A DNA stretch of 64,000 nt from Terebella lapidaria (lineage: Eukaryota; Annelida; Polychaeta; Terebellida; Terebellidae): assembly GCA_949152475.1 (NCBI GenBank), contig OX424563.1, positions 22,107,001 through 22,171,000 of the forward strand, given 5' to 3'. How positions within the stretch are numbered: the first letter of the stretch is position 1; each line of letters starts with the position of its first letter. Positions 43,321 through 56,728 of this stretch are shown here, piece after piece. Both the position numbers and the translations under genes were made by a program. The notes under the pieces were generated by a model, which saw only the letters and a program-made list of their open reading frames with translations, did no database searches and had not been told where the DNA came from.

Positions 43321-44400
43321 AGCTGGTGTTGCCATTAGGTTAAATTTTACTGTATTGCTAGTTCTCAGCATTTTGAGCGGCCTAACAAGTAGCAGCGGTC
43401 AAAGCGCTGTCCTGGAGCGTTTGACATATACTGTCGCTGACGTGTGTGGCACCGCTAAATGTAACACCTACCCCCAAATGTAGCAAGGTCCCCTATATGT
43501 CATAAAAGGGGAACCCCGTGCCACAGACATGGCTGCAAAAATACCACCCATACCACATTATTTCGATGATGACAATAAAAGAAAACATAGAATGAAACAT
43601 TTCGAAATAGAAAAAGATCCATCTTTTTCTCCTCCAAGGCAGACACACTAACGTCATCAGGGGCAAGAAAACGTAGGAAATAAGTATAGAACCACACAAC
43701 AATTAATCGAACAATTCAAATATCCAAAGCGATTCACAAGCCAAAACTTGCCTACCGTAGCCCTATTTGTTGATCTAGCATTTGTTGATTCACAGAAATC
43801 TTACTTTTTTTATTCCCGTTGGACACACATGTAATGGTCTCACTGTAGATTTCATGTACAATAAATCTATGTTTATGAAATAAATCGATTGTCTTTAGCG
43901 CTTTTGCGTCAGTGTACATTTGAAAAGTATATTTCATGTAAGTCATCTTTATGTCCTTCAGGACTATGATGCAAAATCATAGATGATGAAAAATACGTAG
44001 CACATATAGACAACTTCTTTGAAGTGCTAGTGAACTGCAGTGAACCTGTAACTAAACTGTAAGATCTCAATTAGCTGAACAAAGTCTTTATAGTATGTCC
44101 GTAATTCAATCACCACCCGTTCAAAATTTACAGCAATTTGAAATTGTCAATTCTGAGCTACGATACAGAAGCCCTTTGAAAAGTTAAAGTTAGCAACTCA
44201 TTATTATCCTATATAGCTGTTAATATATAATGATAGTTCATGGTATCATGGGGCAATTTTGATTATGTTATTTTGAGCTGTGCAATAATGATTCTAAGTG
44301 AAGGTTCTGGTGATCTGACTAATGCATATCATTGTGTACCATAAATAGTCAATATCCTCACAAACTGTTTGCTATGGTTCTCTACAACTGATATAGGAAA
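43321..44400. other. Intergenic DNA with a repeat fragment
   Basis: 43530-43660 is an inverted, diverged relative of the repeats at 2528-2690 and 2893-3047. No gene is supported in the rest. Confidence 0.5.
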
Positions 44401-45597
44401 ATATAGGTGATAATATATGATGTAGGAAATGACCGTGAATTTGATCTTTGACCTCACTTTCAAGGTCAAAACACAAAATGGATAATATGTCGCTTAATAT
44501 CGACTTAACAGTTTGGGAATCAATTGTGGACATTTAGGAACTGATATATGCTGAATATTGTCATGACCTTGAATTTGACCTATGACCTCATTTTCAAGGT
44601 TAGAGGCAAAATATCCGATATCATGCTTATTATCGATTTTACAGCTTGGGACTCAATTGTGAGCATATAGGAAATGTTATATGCTGAATATTTTCATGAC
44701 CTTGAGCTTGACTTTTTGACCTCTTTTTCAAGGTCAAAGCACCTAATATTTCGCTTGTTTTCTACTTTACAGCTCAGAAATCAATTGTGAACATATAGAA
44801 AATGATGTATGCCGAATATTCTGAAGACCTTGAATTTGATCTTTGACCTCATTTTCTAGGTCAGAGCACAAAGCGAATAATATCTCGCTTATGTTCGTGA
44901 ACGTATAGCAATTGATTATTGTGAATGTAATGCAATTGATATGCTGAATATTGTCATAATTTTGAAATTGACCTTTGACCTTATTTTCGAGGTCAGAGCT
45001 GAGAATGGCTAATATATCGCTCATTATTGACTTTACAGCTTTAGAATCAGTTGTGAACACATAGGAAATGATATATGCTGAATATTGTCATGACCTTGAA
45101 CTTGACCTCGGATGCAATTTCAAGGTCAGAGCAGAAAATGACTAATATCTTGCTTATTATCGACTTTACAGTTCGGGAATATATTGTGTACATACAGGAG
45201 ATGATATAAGCTAAAATTCTCATGACCTTGAATGTTTGACCTTATTTTCAAGGTCGGGGCACAAAACGGCTACTATCGCGTTTGTTATCTAATTGATGGC
45301 TCTGAAATCCATTGTGACTTTATGAAATATGGTGAATATTTTGAGACCTTCAATTTAACCTTGGACCTCATTCTTCCTTCATAAGGGGAGTTGTATGGAG
45401 TACTAGAAAACTCCTAGAACACTCAAATATAAATCTTGAATAATGGCAGTATCAAATGAGAAATCATTTATTGCAGTTTCAATGGTGACCTTAAATTTGA
45501 CCTTCAATGATCTTGAAAGGTCAAAACGGCAATTTGGATGGAAAAAAGTTTTGGTTTAAAACTAAACATTTTCCGGTAACCTCTCTTAGCCCTTGCT
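44400..45597 (+). mobile_element. Satellite-bearing element E2, no head seen
   Basis: About seven diverged 134-bp units (GACCTTGAATTTGACC, TTTTCAAGGTCA, ATCGACTTTACAG) and a tail with CCGGTAACCTCTCTTAGCCCTT. The head part with CCGT motifs is absent. Confidence 0.7.
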
Positions 45598-46740
45598 TAA
45601 GGTTATCGTACCTTTGGTCTGATAACCTATTGCCGTGACGTTGCGTCCGGTGTCCGTCGTGGTCCGTTGTCCATTGACATTTTTATTTCTAGAGTTTACA
45701 GACGAATCTTTCTGAAATTATTAGGTATTTTTTAGTTTTGAGATTTTCGAATTTTTTTCCAAAATGATGGCCGTTTTTGACGGAAAATGCTAAATTCTGG
45801 AGTTCTATCGGTCGTTTTCTTAAAAACCGTCTGATCAGTTTCAGATTTTTGTTTCAGAAGATTACCCTCATATACCTCAGTGACGTTTATAAGTGTCGTT
45901 GCCATGGAATCACCAGTCTGCATGTGGCAGCCATTTTGAATTTTTCGACCTGTCCCAAAGGGCACTTTCCTCTGTTATATTCTCCTATGCTCTATAATGG
46001 GGAACACTTTTTCCTGATATCTCACTTAATATTGAGATTAGAGATTAGGAATCAATTGTGGACTTATAGCAAAGGATATATTATGCTAAATATTCTCATG
46101 ACCTCGAATTTGACCTTTGACCTAATTTTCAAGTTTACAACACAAAATGGCTAATATCTTGCTTATTATCGACTTTACAGCTTAGGAAACAATTGTGGAC
46201 CTAAAGCAAATTTGACCTTTGTCCTCATTCTCAAGGTCAGAGAACAAAATGGTTAATATATCACTTATTATGATATACAGCTTAGGAATCCATAGGGAAC
46301 ATATAGGAAATGATATCTGTTGAATATTATGGTGAGCTTGATTTTGACCTTTGACCCCATTTTCAAGGTCAGAAAGCAAAATGGATAATATATCGCTTAT
46401 TATCGACTTTAGAGCTTAGAATTCATAGTGAACTTATGGGGAATGATTTATGCTGAATATCCTGGTGACCTTGAATTTGACCTTGACCACATTTTCAAGG
46501 TGGGAGAACAAAAAATTCAATATCTCGCTTATTATCGACTTAACAGCTTAGGAATCAATTGCGAATATATTGGAAATGATATATGCTGAATATTTTCATG
46601 ACCTTGAACTTTAACTTTGACCTCATTCTCAAAATTAGTGAAGAAAATAGCCAATATCTCACTTATTATCAACTTAACAGTTTAGAATCAATAGTGGACA
46701 TGCTAGGAATGATATAGGCTGAATATTCTCCTGAAGAACT
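45597..46740 (+). mobile_element. Satellite-bearing element E3, head directly after the E2 tail
   Basis: The head starts AAGGTTATCGTACCTTTGG, with TCTGATAACCTATTG, then the AAAATGATGGCCG block and about five 134-bp units. The tail is not clear. E2 and E3 abut head to tail with a few bases between them. Confidence 0.7.
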
Positions 46741-47742
46741 TTGCATGGAAGTTCATATTCAGTTTGGGATCAATCCGTGAACAAACTTTGACCTGGGCTC
46801 GTCGAAATTTTTTCAACTAAGTCATCATTGAGGCTTGCTGTATATGTGTTGGGGTCAGGTCATGTTTATGTTGACGTTCTGTTGCACCAGATATGCCGAT
46901 ATATGGGAACAAAATACATATTTCTTTGTTATATTGTTGGACTTGTGCAACGACTACATGTGGATTCCATATCCCGAATCCCCTTAAATTGTATTGTATT
47001 GCTCTGAGTCTTAATTTTATAGACCAGTATTGAGAAAAGTGTGATGTAATGCTGACGCCTGGCTCATTTTCACGAACGTCGTTCACTAATCAATGTATTT
47101 TTGTATCCAACTTTAGGTATAAAACAATATTGTGACATGTCCTATGTAACATCGAATGCATAGAATGGACAGTATGTGACAACAGGGCATGAATATGTGT
47201 AACACACGAATGATCATTGTTTTATCGCTAAAGTGACGTTCTGATGTCGTGGTTAACGTTCAGTGAATCGAATGATAATTAGTCTTGAATATGTGTGAGT
47301 GCTGTTCAATCTCATTCGTTCTATACATATGTACCGGAAAATGAACCTTAAAGCTCGAGAATCTCAATGAATGTATCCCTTCTGTGATAGCTCCTGTCAG
47401 TACCCAGGATGATTACATGCTTCGTATACCTGCAAACATCGATGTAGACAAGCACAAAAAAATTGCAATTCGCAATCTACCAAAACTCTGTGTATAATTT
47501 CGGTTTCGTTTCGTACTTTCCCTTCTCCTTCATCTTCGTTTCGGCGAATACACAAAGAAGCCATATAATTCGGCGAATACACGAAGCCACAAAGACATCA
47601 TATTTTCACTTCACTAGTACTTTAAATCTGAATATTTCCCCTGTACTTTGGGAAGCTAAAAACCATAATATTTGCGTCATGATATATCACATCAATCAAA
47701 ACTGTTATTAAAAATGTCGAATTTGTTTCTTTTGATTCACGT
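46741..47742. other. Intergenic DNA, nothing recognised
   Basis: No gene or named repeat is seen. It probably includes the 3' UTR of Ly6-4 next to 47743. Confidence 0.5.
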
Positions 47743-48239
47743 TCAGAACTTTTTGAACAGTGACATCACAGTCACCAGAACGGGACAGGACGCCGTGTAG
47801 GTCACGTGGGGAACGCCGTTGCAGTAATTTGTATCACAGTAACAAGCTTCGGCGGTGTATGTTTGCCCATTATACCAAAACTCCCGACCGTACTTGGTGC
47901 AACCAGAATCTCTCGACTCTTCATAACAGTCGCGGTCTACAAGTTGGTAATCTGCAATGAATAGCACAGCTTTTTCAGTCATATTTTCCGTGGTTTGTTC
48001 GTGAGAGCATAAACAGGGTATCCGGAATCAGGTATATATATAGAGTGCCGAAGTATGACGTCATTTTTGGTTCTAAACAAGTGTGCAGCCTTTGTTTCAA
48101 ATGAGCAGTGCCATTGAGTTTGAGTTGTTTAGAATCAGTAGGCGGACTAAGTCTTTTGCTATTTAAATACTCTACGTCATAACTTCAGCTCCTTATATAC
48201 GACGCCCCGTTCGTGCTATAGAAAGTGGAGATGTTTTTT

Positions 48240-48385
48240 TTATTTCATGCATGTGAAATAAACATCATGCGTATGAGAAACTAACTTGCACGTATGAAAT
48301 AATAAGTCATATTTGTGAGCCTCTTATACATATGAAATACTAACCGATACGTAGGAGATACTATGTTATACGTAGATAATTCATC
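48240..48385. repeat. 21-bp minisatellite in the Ly6-4 intron
   Basis: Six to seven units in 21-bp steps: CGTATGAGAAACTAACTTGC, CGTATGAAATAATAAGTCAT and so on, with the core ATGAAATACTAA shared with the Ly6-2 intron array. Confidence 0.8.
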
Positions 48386-49789
48386 ATAAGTAGACATATC
48401 CATGACATTTTCATGGATGGCATAAAAGAAGCGAGAAGGTTAGATGAAAAACATGAAGGACGAACATAACGCTTCCATTTCCACGGTATTGCAAAAATGC
48501 ATAAATATGCCGGGCCATAATGTCATTCTATATCCAAGACTTGAGATTGTCGTACAAATGAATCAATCACAGAGTGTAATTGTTACTCGAGGTTACGCTT
48601 ACATCGAAGGAAAGAATAACAGAATAGAAACAAAGCACAGCCATAATTTTTTGCTGGTGATTTGGCGCCAAATTACCCCAATTACAATAATACATCTCGT
48701 ATATTGCGTTATTTCGTCGTTTTTGTGACAAGCAACTTTCCCGCCAAATTTTTCTTTTTGCATAATGTGGAATTATCTACCTGTTCAGTTTCACATGACA
48801 CAAATGTAAATCATCAGAATATCATATGAATATCACATCACAATCTTCGACACATTCCCTCTCTTATTAGATCGATGGAAGTCTTCTTGCGTGTGTGGAA
48901 TAGTTTTCGTCGGGTCATATTCAACCTGTTACTCGTACAGCGCTACGATGAACATTGTGAGAGAAAAACAACCATAGGGTGTAAAACACAACTGTTTATT
49001 AGCATGCACTCACGAAGTCAGATAGCTTCCTGGCACAGATGTATTACCCCCATGGTAGTCCAAAAACCTAACCAGTCGTCAACGATGATATCCTAATACT
49101 TATACACTCGTCCAGAAACTTCTATAATTTCATATAAACAATCGCGTCTTGTCACTCTCACCGCTATCTTCCAACTACCAAGATGGCGGGTCTCAAGATT
49201 CCTGACTTGTATGCATAAATTTTCAGTCTCGGGTTACACATGGTGTGTTGTGATTGGTCAGTAATGACATAGTGAGTGCACGTGTATGTGATTTTCTTTT
49301 CTATAGTGTCGTGTGCACAAAGAAGGTGTTTATGGTGGCTAGTTGGAGACGTTGTGACATGCACGTGAGTACTGAGGCCGTGAGGGGACGTTTTGGGGGA
49401 TTACCGTAAAAAGATGCTTCATTACACCTCTTCGTTAACCTATGTCCTCGAAATTCACCCTTCCCAAAACCTAGTGGGTCTGAAAATCTAAACAATATAA
49501 AGCTAAACGTCGCTAACAAGTCTACCCACACATTCACCACTCGAAACAATAGGAAAGAAACATACAATGAAATCCTAGCAGTCAAAATATACGTCAACAG
49601 TCAGTTTGTCAGCGGTCAACTAAGATGATCGTGTACATATATCACAACACAATATATACAAAGACATATCACATACATAGAGGCAATAGTATTAGTGCTA
49701 AAAATCCTCGACATCCCTTAATTTAATGGAAATTACTTAAAGTCATTTCCCTGGAAGTAAAGCACAATACATAAATGTACAAGGCACGA
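48386..49789. other. Ly6-4 intron DNA, nothing recognised
   Basis: A 94-codon open stretch (48444-48728) has no domain and no clear codon bias. No repeats were recognised. Confidence 0.45.
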
Positions 49790-51770
49790 TTATGAGTTCA
49801 TCGAGTACACTGGAAACTCCAAGAAGAGATCTACTGATGGTTTTTTGGTGGGCAGCGGCGACATCACTCCTGTCACCCGAAGGTGAACCTCTGACGGGAG
49901 GTGGGGGAGTATGTACACAATGGCCTCCAGCAGCTCACTTGGAACTCATGTTCCTGTGTGTGAAGGCGTGGCCATGGCGGTGGTTCCGGCTTGTTCTTGG
50001 GCACGGCAAATTACCTTCCGTAGTGCAGCATTGGAAGCACCGAGACTGTAGCTCCTTTCGGAGTGCGGCGTTTTCCTCCACCAACTGTTCTGGTAGTGTG
50101 GGATCGTTGTGGTCATGGAGAACACCCATAGCGAAGCCGATAGACAGAGTGTTGTACTCTGTCTGGCGTTCTTGTGCGTCCATGGCGCGTAAATAATCGT
50201 GATGCAAAGCATGGGTGTGCTGCGCAAAGAGGTCATCAGCATGTGCCAACGCGATGGTCGGCAGATGTGGCCCCAAGTCCGAAGTGGGGAGCAGTGGGTC
50301 AACGAACTGGGAAGCGTCGACGCGAAACGAGTTCCACCATGATTCGTGGGGTCCTGCTCCTTCAGGCAGGTCCACAGGCGCCACTGAGTAGATGACGTCC
50401 TTCATTGCCGGATTCCCTCTAGGCAGCGCTTGAAGTCCTAGGATGATTGTTCCACCATGGGTATCCCCATCTGTTGCAGGAAATGCAAGGGCGTGGCAAT
50501 TTTGTCCGATCCGTGAAGTTCAAGACCGTGGGAGATCTTATAGGGCAATGGCACAATTGACTCAGATACTGAAATCCGTAGGATCGACCTGTTATATTCA
50601 GATTCATGAGTCGGGACCCGGCGCGGCACAAGTAATGGTTCGGCAGTGTCGAAGGCAAGAAAATATCATGGTCGGTCCATACTCCATAGCCCATATTCCG
50701 CGTTTGTTGGTTGAGCGAGAGCTCTACACTCAATATGTGGCACACCAATTGGCGCTTTTTCACCTGGCGGGATACATCATCTGTTTATTTCATTGAGGGG
50801 ACTTGGGCAGCGTGGCCAGCACGTCGGGGCGCACTGGCAATTTGGAGGTGGTGATCTCCTGGGAAGGTACTTGTGGCTCCTCAGGGGGTTCAGGTCCGGA
50901 AGAAGTCACAATCTTAATGGGGCCTGAGGTATGACGAGCTCCCCGACTTGCAAGGAGGTGCGTGACGCTGATGAAAGTCAGCCTCAGACTCAGACATGGC
51001 TTCTGAGGCTTGTTTTTCCTCCTCGCTTGAGGTGAGCATGCTGATCATATGTTCCCGGATCATCTCCTGCTTCGATTACTTGGATTTGGAGGGTCTCTCT
51101 GTCCTCAGTAACGCGGCGCTGATCTTCAGTTTCGGAAGATCTGGTCGGCTCGTCCTCTTGAGACAACATTTTTGAAGCGCTTGCACCCACACTGGTGTGT
51201 GTTGGGCGCAAATACAAGACGAATCTGTCTCATGCGGTAAATATGAATAACCGCACATACGGGTAATGATAGGCGAGAACATGGGCGTCCAAATTATCCG
51301 GGTTCCGGAACGGTCCGCAGCGTGCAACCATTCGCCAGACGAGTGGCGTCCTCCTCTGCTCGTTACAGAAGCGACAGTCAAGTGCTCCATTGTGGTGGTA
51401 TAGAGGTTGTCTATTGGATAGTGTCCAAGGCACGAAAATATCCTGTTCGGTCCATACTCCATAGCCTGTATTCCAAGTTTGTTGATTGAGAGGGAGCTCT
51501 GCACTCAATACGTGGCACAACAATTGGCGCTCTGGCAATTTGGTGGTGGCGATCTTCTGGGAAGGTACTTGTGGCTCCTTAGGGGTTCAGGTCCGGAACT
51601 GGGCATAACAGAAGTCACAACCTTCATGGGGCCCGAGGTATGACGAGCTCCCCGACTTGCAAGGAGGTGCGTGACGCTGATGAAAGTCACCACGTCCATT
51701 TTCTGTGCAGCCTCAGACTCGGACGTGGCTTCTGAGACTTGTTTTTCCTCCTCGCTTGAAAAAAAGAATT
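49790..51770 (-). mobile_element. Fossil LTR-element fragment, perhaps gag region, with internal duplication
   Basis: About 50650-51045 and 51430-51765 are direct copies (both contain TCGGTCCATACTCCATAGCC and GAGCTCCCCGACTTGCAAGGA). Minus-strand open stretches (for example 49935-50405, with LVEENAALRKELQ, a coiled-coil-like end) look element-derived. Their place upstream of protease and RNase H relics on the same strand fits gag, but the match is weak. It is old and broken at several places. Confidence 0.4.
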
Positions 51771-53039
51771 GTCAACACAGTTGTACACTGTAGGCGAGCC
51801 CTATCACTCTCTGACTTATAACGCCAGTCAGTCATATGGGGGTATGGGTCACACACACCCGTTCATTCTACCCGAAGTCCACTGTCACTCCTGGATTTTT
51901 CAATCCATACATATTCTATTTTGATTCCGACTGCATTCACATTACGTGACTTTTTTTTTTCACTACCACATACTACTAGTAACTAGTGTTTTATTTAATA
52001 TGTGAGTTTATGGCGGTGCCGTATTATGACCCAAGTGTTTATATGTGCTCATATTTTCCTTGTGAACTCTCACAACTTATGCATTCCTAATTATTCGGTA
52101 GCACAACATGAACTGTTTGACCGAACTGCTTTCACGACGATACACTGTTTCTAATTTCCACTATATTAACGAACAGTGAACTCACAACTATTGTGGGTGT
52201 AGATGGGATTATCTGGTCAGCCATGAGGTAGCACGATGAATTTTTATTTGATGAGTTTGATGACAGACTGCGTCTTGGCGTGCATGGGTTTAAAGCAACT
52301 GCCTTCCATGGTATACAATACCTTTTTTCAAAACTAGATTTTAATGGAACACATCTAATACAAGATAACGAAGCATGTCTTTCCATCTGGTTTCACACAT
52401 ATTTCATGCCAGTTTTGTATATAAACGAACGGAGTGTATTCATCAAACCCGAATGTAAACAAATGCCCAAACCGCCCTTAAAAGTCCACATCAAGTACAT
52501 TTTCCACTTTGTACCTGCATATATAGTGTAGTCAAGGTAGTTATGAACAAATAAGTGATATATCGTGGTGTGCGTGGAATTGTCAGTCCATCTTGCATTC
52601 TTAGGGATTGTTTACATGTGCGTGTGAATACAGTTCAGATACAGTTCATGTATTTACGGGTGAATCCGCTGTTCAAATTAGCAAAATTTCCCAAATGACT
52701 GGTTGTAGTAATAAAAATTAATGTCAGTATGCCTCATTTAAGTAATTTCACATGTTCACAATGAAATATGTGGGTTTTTAAAAATATTGCATGTTTTTGA
52801 AGTCAGTTGCTTTAACTATGGCGGTCTCCTGTTTTGATGACGTAAGCCAGAGTAAGCCACCCCATCACCTCTTCGACGACGAGTGGCTTTGCATACGCAT
52901 GGCTGCTTACGGCTGACACATGAGTGGAATTACATTCATGATGAGATTTTATTCATTGTGTATGGTTCGTCATTTTGGATCCGGTTTGGTGTTCCGGATG
53001 AGTATCCCGTCTTGCAGCACTAAGAAGTGCCATCAGGCA
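51771..53039. other. Ly6-4 intron DNA, nothing recognised
   Basis: No supported gene or repeat. Confidence 0.45.
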
Positions 53040-53990
53040 ACAAGAGTTTTGACCTCTTCAGGCTGATGCGCAACCTCTTTAGAGGTGGGTTTGGTTTCGT
53101 CGAGAACCCAGTGACACACTTTTCCGACGTTGGGGTTGGCTTGTTGGGCGGCGATGATGTCGGCTGTCGTATAATCTGACAACCATAGTTGACCTTCTAG
53201 AGCCATGTCCAGATCCCGCCAATACAGATTGGCGTGCCGAAATTGTGTGATGCAAGATCGGCGATATTATCGTATCACTGTCCAGGGGGCATTCCTCGGC
53301 GGCGACAGGAACAACGGTTATCATTCTGACTGGGAGTACCCTGGAACTCGTTTCCGGATCCGCGCCAGACACGAGAAGGTGACCGGGGCAATCTTGATGT
53401 TTGCAACTATGGCAGCGTGACAATCCATCAGCATTCCCATGGAGTTTACCGGGACGATGCTCAATCGTGGAAAGTTTGACATATATAGGTTGTACGATGC
53501 ACAAATGACTGCGTACCCATACCCTTGAGGTGGGCACACATTCTATGACGGCCTCACTGTGCGGTGGGACAGTGACCGCTCGACGCATGACCATTCAAAC
53601 TAAATTGGCTTCTTGTTCTTTTTGCGTGAAAAAGATTTCTTTATTCACTCGAATTGTTCCTGCACTGTAGTCAATGACGGCATTCACTTGTCTGAAAAAA
53701 AATGCATTTCCAGAATCACCTCGTCATAAATAGGAGCTACACATAATGTCACCTTCATTTCCTTAGTTCTGACCTCTGGTGACATCCAAGTATCCATCAA
53801 TGGGGCTAAGGTTTCCGTTTATGTCGCGGATGGTCGTGCCAGTCGGGCGCAAGCAGCACTGGTCAGCGGGCATATGGCATAGCTGATCGCGTCATAGTAG
53901 TGATATCTGAGCGCCAGAGTCCAAAACAGATTGGAGAGTTCGTTCACCAAGGTGGACCAGAAGTTTCTAGCCCTCATGAGCAGCACGACA
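53040..53990 (-). mobile_element. Ty3/gypsy pol fossil: protease and RNase H end
   Basis: On the minus strand a retropepsin-like LDSGAQISLL lies near 53930 and an RNase H end, EHRPGKLHGNADGLSR, near 53410-53460. The reverse transcriptase between them is missing. It is broken at several places, much older than the element at 24773-41831, and of a different subfamily. Confidence 0.65.
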
Positions 53991-54149
53991 GTGGTCAATG
54001 ATAAGTGGCCCATCAAGTATTTCCTTGGGTTGGTTCGGGGAGCTGTGGAGGCGGCGACATTGTCGTGCTCTGTCCACTCAGGAAAACGTAGAAACCACCA
54101 TTGTAGGAAATGCACTCCACTTCCGATGTTCTGTCTATACCGGTGTCGT

Positions 54150-54522
54150 GAGCATATAGGTCGAAAAATTCAAAAGGGCCGCCACAGACAGACCGGCGAT
54201 TCAAGGGCAAATAAACTCTTGTCACAGAGGTATTTGAGGGGAATATTTTGTAACAAAAGTCTCAAATCGACAGTTTTGGTAAAAATGGCCGCCAAAGTCC
54301 AAAATTGGGTGTGCTTTTTGGACAAAAATGGCCGCTATTTCGGAAAAAATGCGAAATGAAAAAAATACCTCCCTCTTGAAATATTTTTAAACATTTTTGG
54401 CAAAATATTAATTTTTTTTCAATATAAACCTTAATGATAAACATGTGAACGGACGATGCCGACAACGTCACCGGATGATGGACGCAACAACATGGTAATA
54501 GGTTATCGGACCAAACCTAAAA
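54150..54522 (-). mobile_element. Satellite-bearing element E4, head only
   Basis: On the minus strand it has the head palindrome (GGTTATCGGACCAAACC at the plus-strand right end), the ACGCAAC/CGTC block and the AAAATGGCCGCC block. No 134-bp array is present. Confidence 0.65.
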
Positions 54523-55103
54523 AATGAGGCGGAAATGCAATACAACGTTTACCCCAATGTTGATGTCAACCGGATTCCGAAATCTCTCGGTCTATTTTTT
54601 TTTTCATTTACTTTTCAGTTGCATATCAGTGTGAATAAATATGTATGGCTATAGTTTTTGGGGTAAATGTTCCTGTTTGCAAGAAGCTCACTCACCGCCG
54701 TAATCGAACGTTATCTTGGAGCAAGTTTCACGTAGTCTGGATCTAAGTTTTTAAACCTATCGTCGAACGGATCTCCACAGTCTAAATCATACGATCCGAC
54801 GCATACGTGGCACAGAATGGCTTCCGTCATCGTCACCATGGCTACCAAAGCCACGCCACATAGTATCCAGGCCGGTTCTCCCATCTGTTGGTATATAAAT
54901 ATATTTTTATTACATGTATAATGATAGTATGATAATTATTGTTCGGCCGGTCTTTGTTTATCGCTAAAGTGGTTCACTTTAGTTTTTCTAATGGCATCAC
55001 TAAAGTATCCTATTATATTATATGGTGAAGAGGTGTTGCATGTTCATAATATCTACTCCGTTTAAGGCCCATGGGCTTATATTTGGGGAACAATTATTTA
55101 AAA
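54523..55103. other. Ly6-4 exon 1 and upstream DNA
   Basis: Apart from exon 1 (54696-54884) nothing is recognised. The conserved Ly6-1/Ly6-3 promoter block is not present upstream of 54884, though AT-rich TATA-like runs are. Confidence 0.45.
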
Positions 55104-55502
55104 TTAGCCCAAAGGCTAAGGAAGGTTACTGGACAATGTATGTTTTACATTTTAGATTTTAGCTACTTTGTCCCATGACCTTGAAAATACGGTCACTGGT
55201 CAAATTCAGGGTTTGATAATCTGCATAATATGTTATTTCCTATATGTCCACAAGTGATTGCTGAATTCAACAATAAGAAAGATATAGTAGCAAGTTTGTC
55301 ATGTGAAATTTAAAATGAAGTCAAAAGTCAAGTTCAAGGTTATACATGTACAAATTTTTCAGCATGTAGCATTTCTTATAGGGGCACAATTCATTCCTAA
55401 GCTTTAAACTCGATAATAGGCAAGATATTAGCTATTCTGACCTTGAAAATGAGGTCAAAATGTCAAATTCATGGCATACATCATTTCTTGTATGTCCACA
55501 AT

Positions 55503-55730
55503 GAGGTTCCCGTTTGCCACCAGGATCGCCACCATGTAATTCGGGTATAGATAAACCATAGGAACAGTCTATTGTGCCATATACATACAAAAACGTAATA
55601 ATGTTGCATTAAAATTTTGGCATGTTTGTTTTTGCATAATGCAGACAATGGACATGACGTTTTTTTGCACATTTTGGGCATGATAGACTGTTTCATAGCC
55701 CCAAAAGCACATGGCATCAGCTGGTACCCC
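55503..55730 (-). mobile_element. MITE M1, copy 2
   Basis: Inverted copy of 503-727, flanked by AT (55501-55502 and 55731-55732). The 134-bp unit of the surrounding array gives the empty site CACAATTGATT. Confidence 0.75.
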
Positions 55731-55814
55731 ATTGATTTCCAAGCTATAAAGTCGATAATATGCGAGATATCAGCCATTTTGTGCTCTGACCTTGAAAATG
55801 AGGTCAGAGCTTAA

Positions 55815-56682
55815 AGTCCAACTAAAGTCAGGATACTTATTTTTGACAGATGATAGAGTGAATCTCACGAATTATTATAGTTTTTACAGTATGTCAATAT
55901 CTCGATTACTTATGAAGATATGACAGTTTTAGTGGAAATTTTGGGCTAATTTTCTTGTGCCTAATTAACTATTATAATGAGTATTCATGACGTCACAAGG
56001 GTAAAACGAGTTAATTAAGGTAATGAAACGTCTATTTTCAAACATGTACGATGTTAACATGACCTTTATTTGGCATGTACTTTATTTGGTATAAGATATA
56101 ATCAGTATTCAATTTCCATGATTGGTTGCCAAGGTAACTATTCTCGAGATATGACCCATAGCAACCATGGTTGCTAGGGGCCCAACGCCCTGAATATTGA
56201 ATGAGGTACCATAAAACCGGTGAAAATGTCGACAAGAGCCTCTTCTGAAATCCATTGAATAATTTTAAACGTCATTTTGCTTACCAGTCCCGAGTTAAGT
56301 CCCCTAGCAACCACGTTGCTATGGGCCGTATTTTAAGTACGGTTGGCATGGTGACCAGACACATCTTATGGGTGTGGTATATTTTCTATCATCATTGTTA
56401 TATTGGCATTATTCAGCAATACTATGCAAGGATCAGTCAGAAAAGGACCCTGAAAGTAGCTAATTGAAGTAACTTACCCGTGTGACGTCATGAATACTCA
56501 TTATAATAGCTAATGAGCTTCATAATTCAAGTACCAATATTTAAAAAATTTGACACAAAATTGGTAATATCCCGAGAACGGTTAGAGATATTAAGGTTCT
56601 GTAAAAGCCAGCATATTACCTTTTGCATTTTCTATCGCACAAAGTATAATAACTTGAAATTCATTTTGACTTGAGTTAGACT
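55815..56682. mobile_element. 868-bp foldback MITE with TTAA target duplication
   Basis: TTAA flanks both sides (55811-55814 and 56683-56686). The ends are AGTCCAACTAAAGTCA and the complement of TGACTTGAGTTAGACT. Long inverted stretches continue inwards, such as AATGAGTATTCATGACGTCA (about 55977) against its complement near 56481, and CAACCATGGTTGC-type palindromes in the middle. TTAA duplications suggest the piggyBac superfamily. No transposase. Confidence 0.8.
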
Positions 56683-56728
56683 TTAAGTTCAGGGTCATGA
56701 GAATATTCAGCATATATCATTTCCTATA

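Larger units (their letters stand above)
47743..54884 (-). pseudogene. Ly6-4: Ly6/uPAR gene with 6.7-kb intron and a frame problem in exon 1
   Basis: Exon 1 is 54884-54696 (MGEPAWILCGVALVAMV; CHVCVGSYDLDC), with donor GTGAG. Exon 2 is 47951-47743 (acceptor TCATTGCAG) and has CYCDTNYCNGV and a hydrophobic tail. Exon 1 is 189 bases; in the paralogues it ends in phase 1 (148 and 196 bases), so one base is missing here or two are extra. As read, the frame meets TAA before the donor, while the next frame reads ETCSKITFDYG and joins exon 2 properly. A one-base sequencing error would restore a normal gene of this family, so the call is tentative. The intron holds a 21-bp minisatellite, gypsy fossils and element E4. 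Confidence 0.65.

Noticed and set aside
48444-48728. 94-codon ORF in the Ly6-4 intron as a gene
   Set aside because: No domain, no paralogue in the window and no promoter signal.
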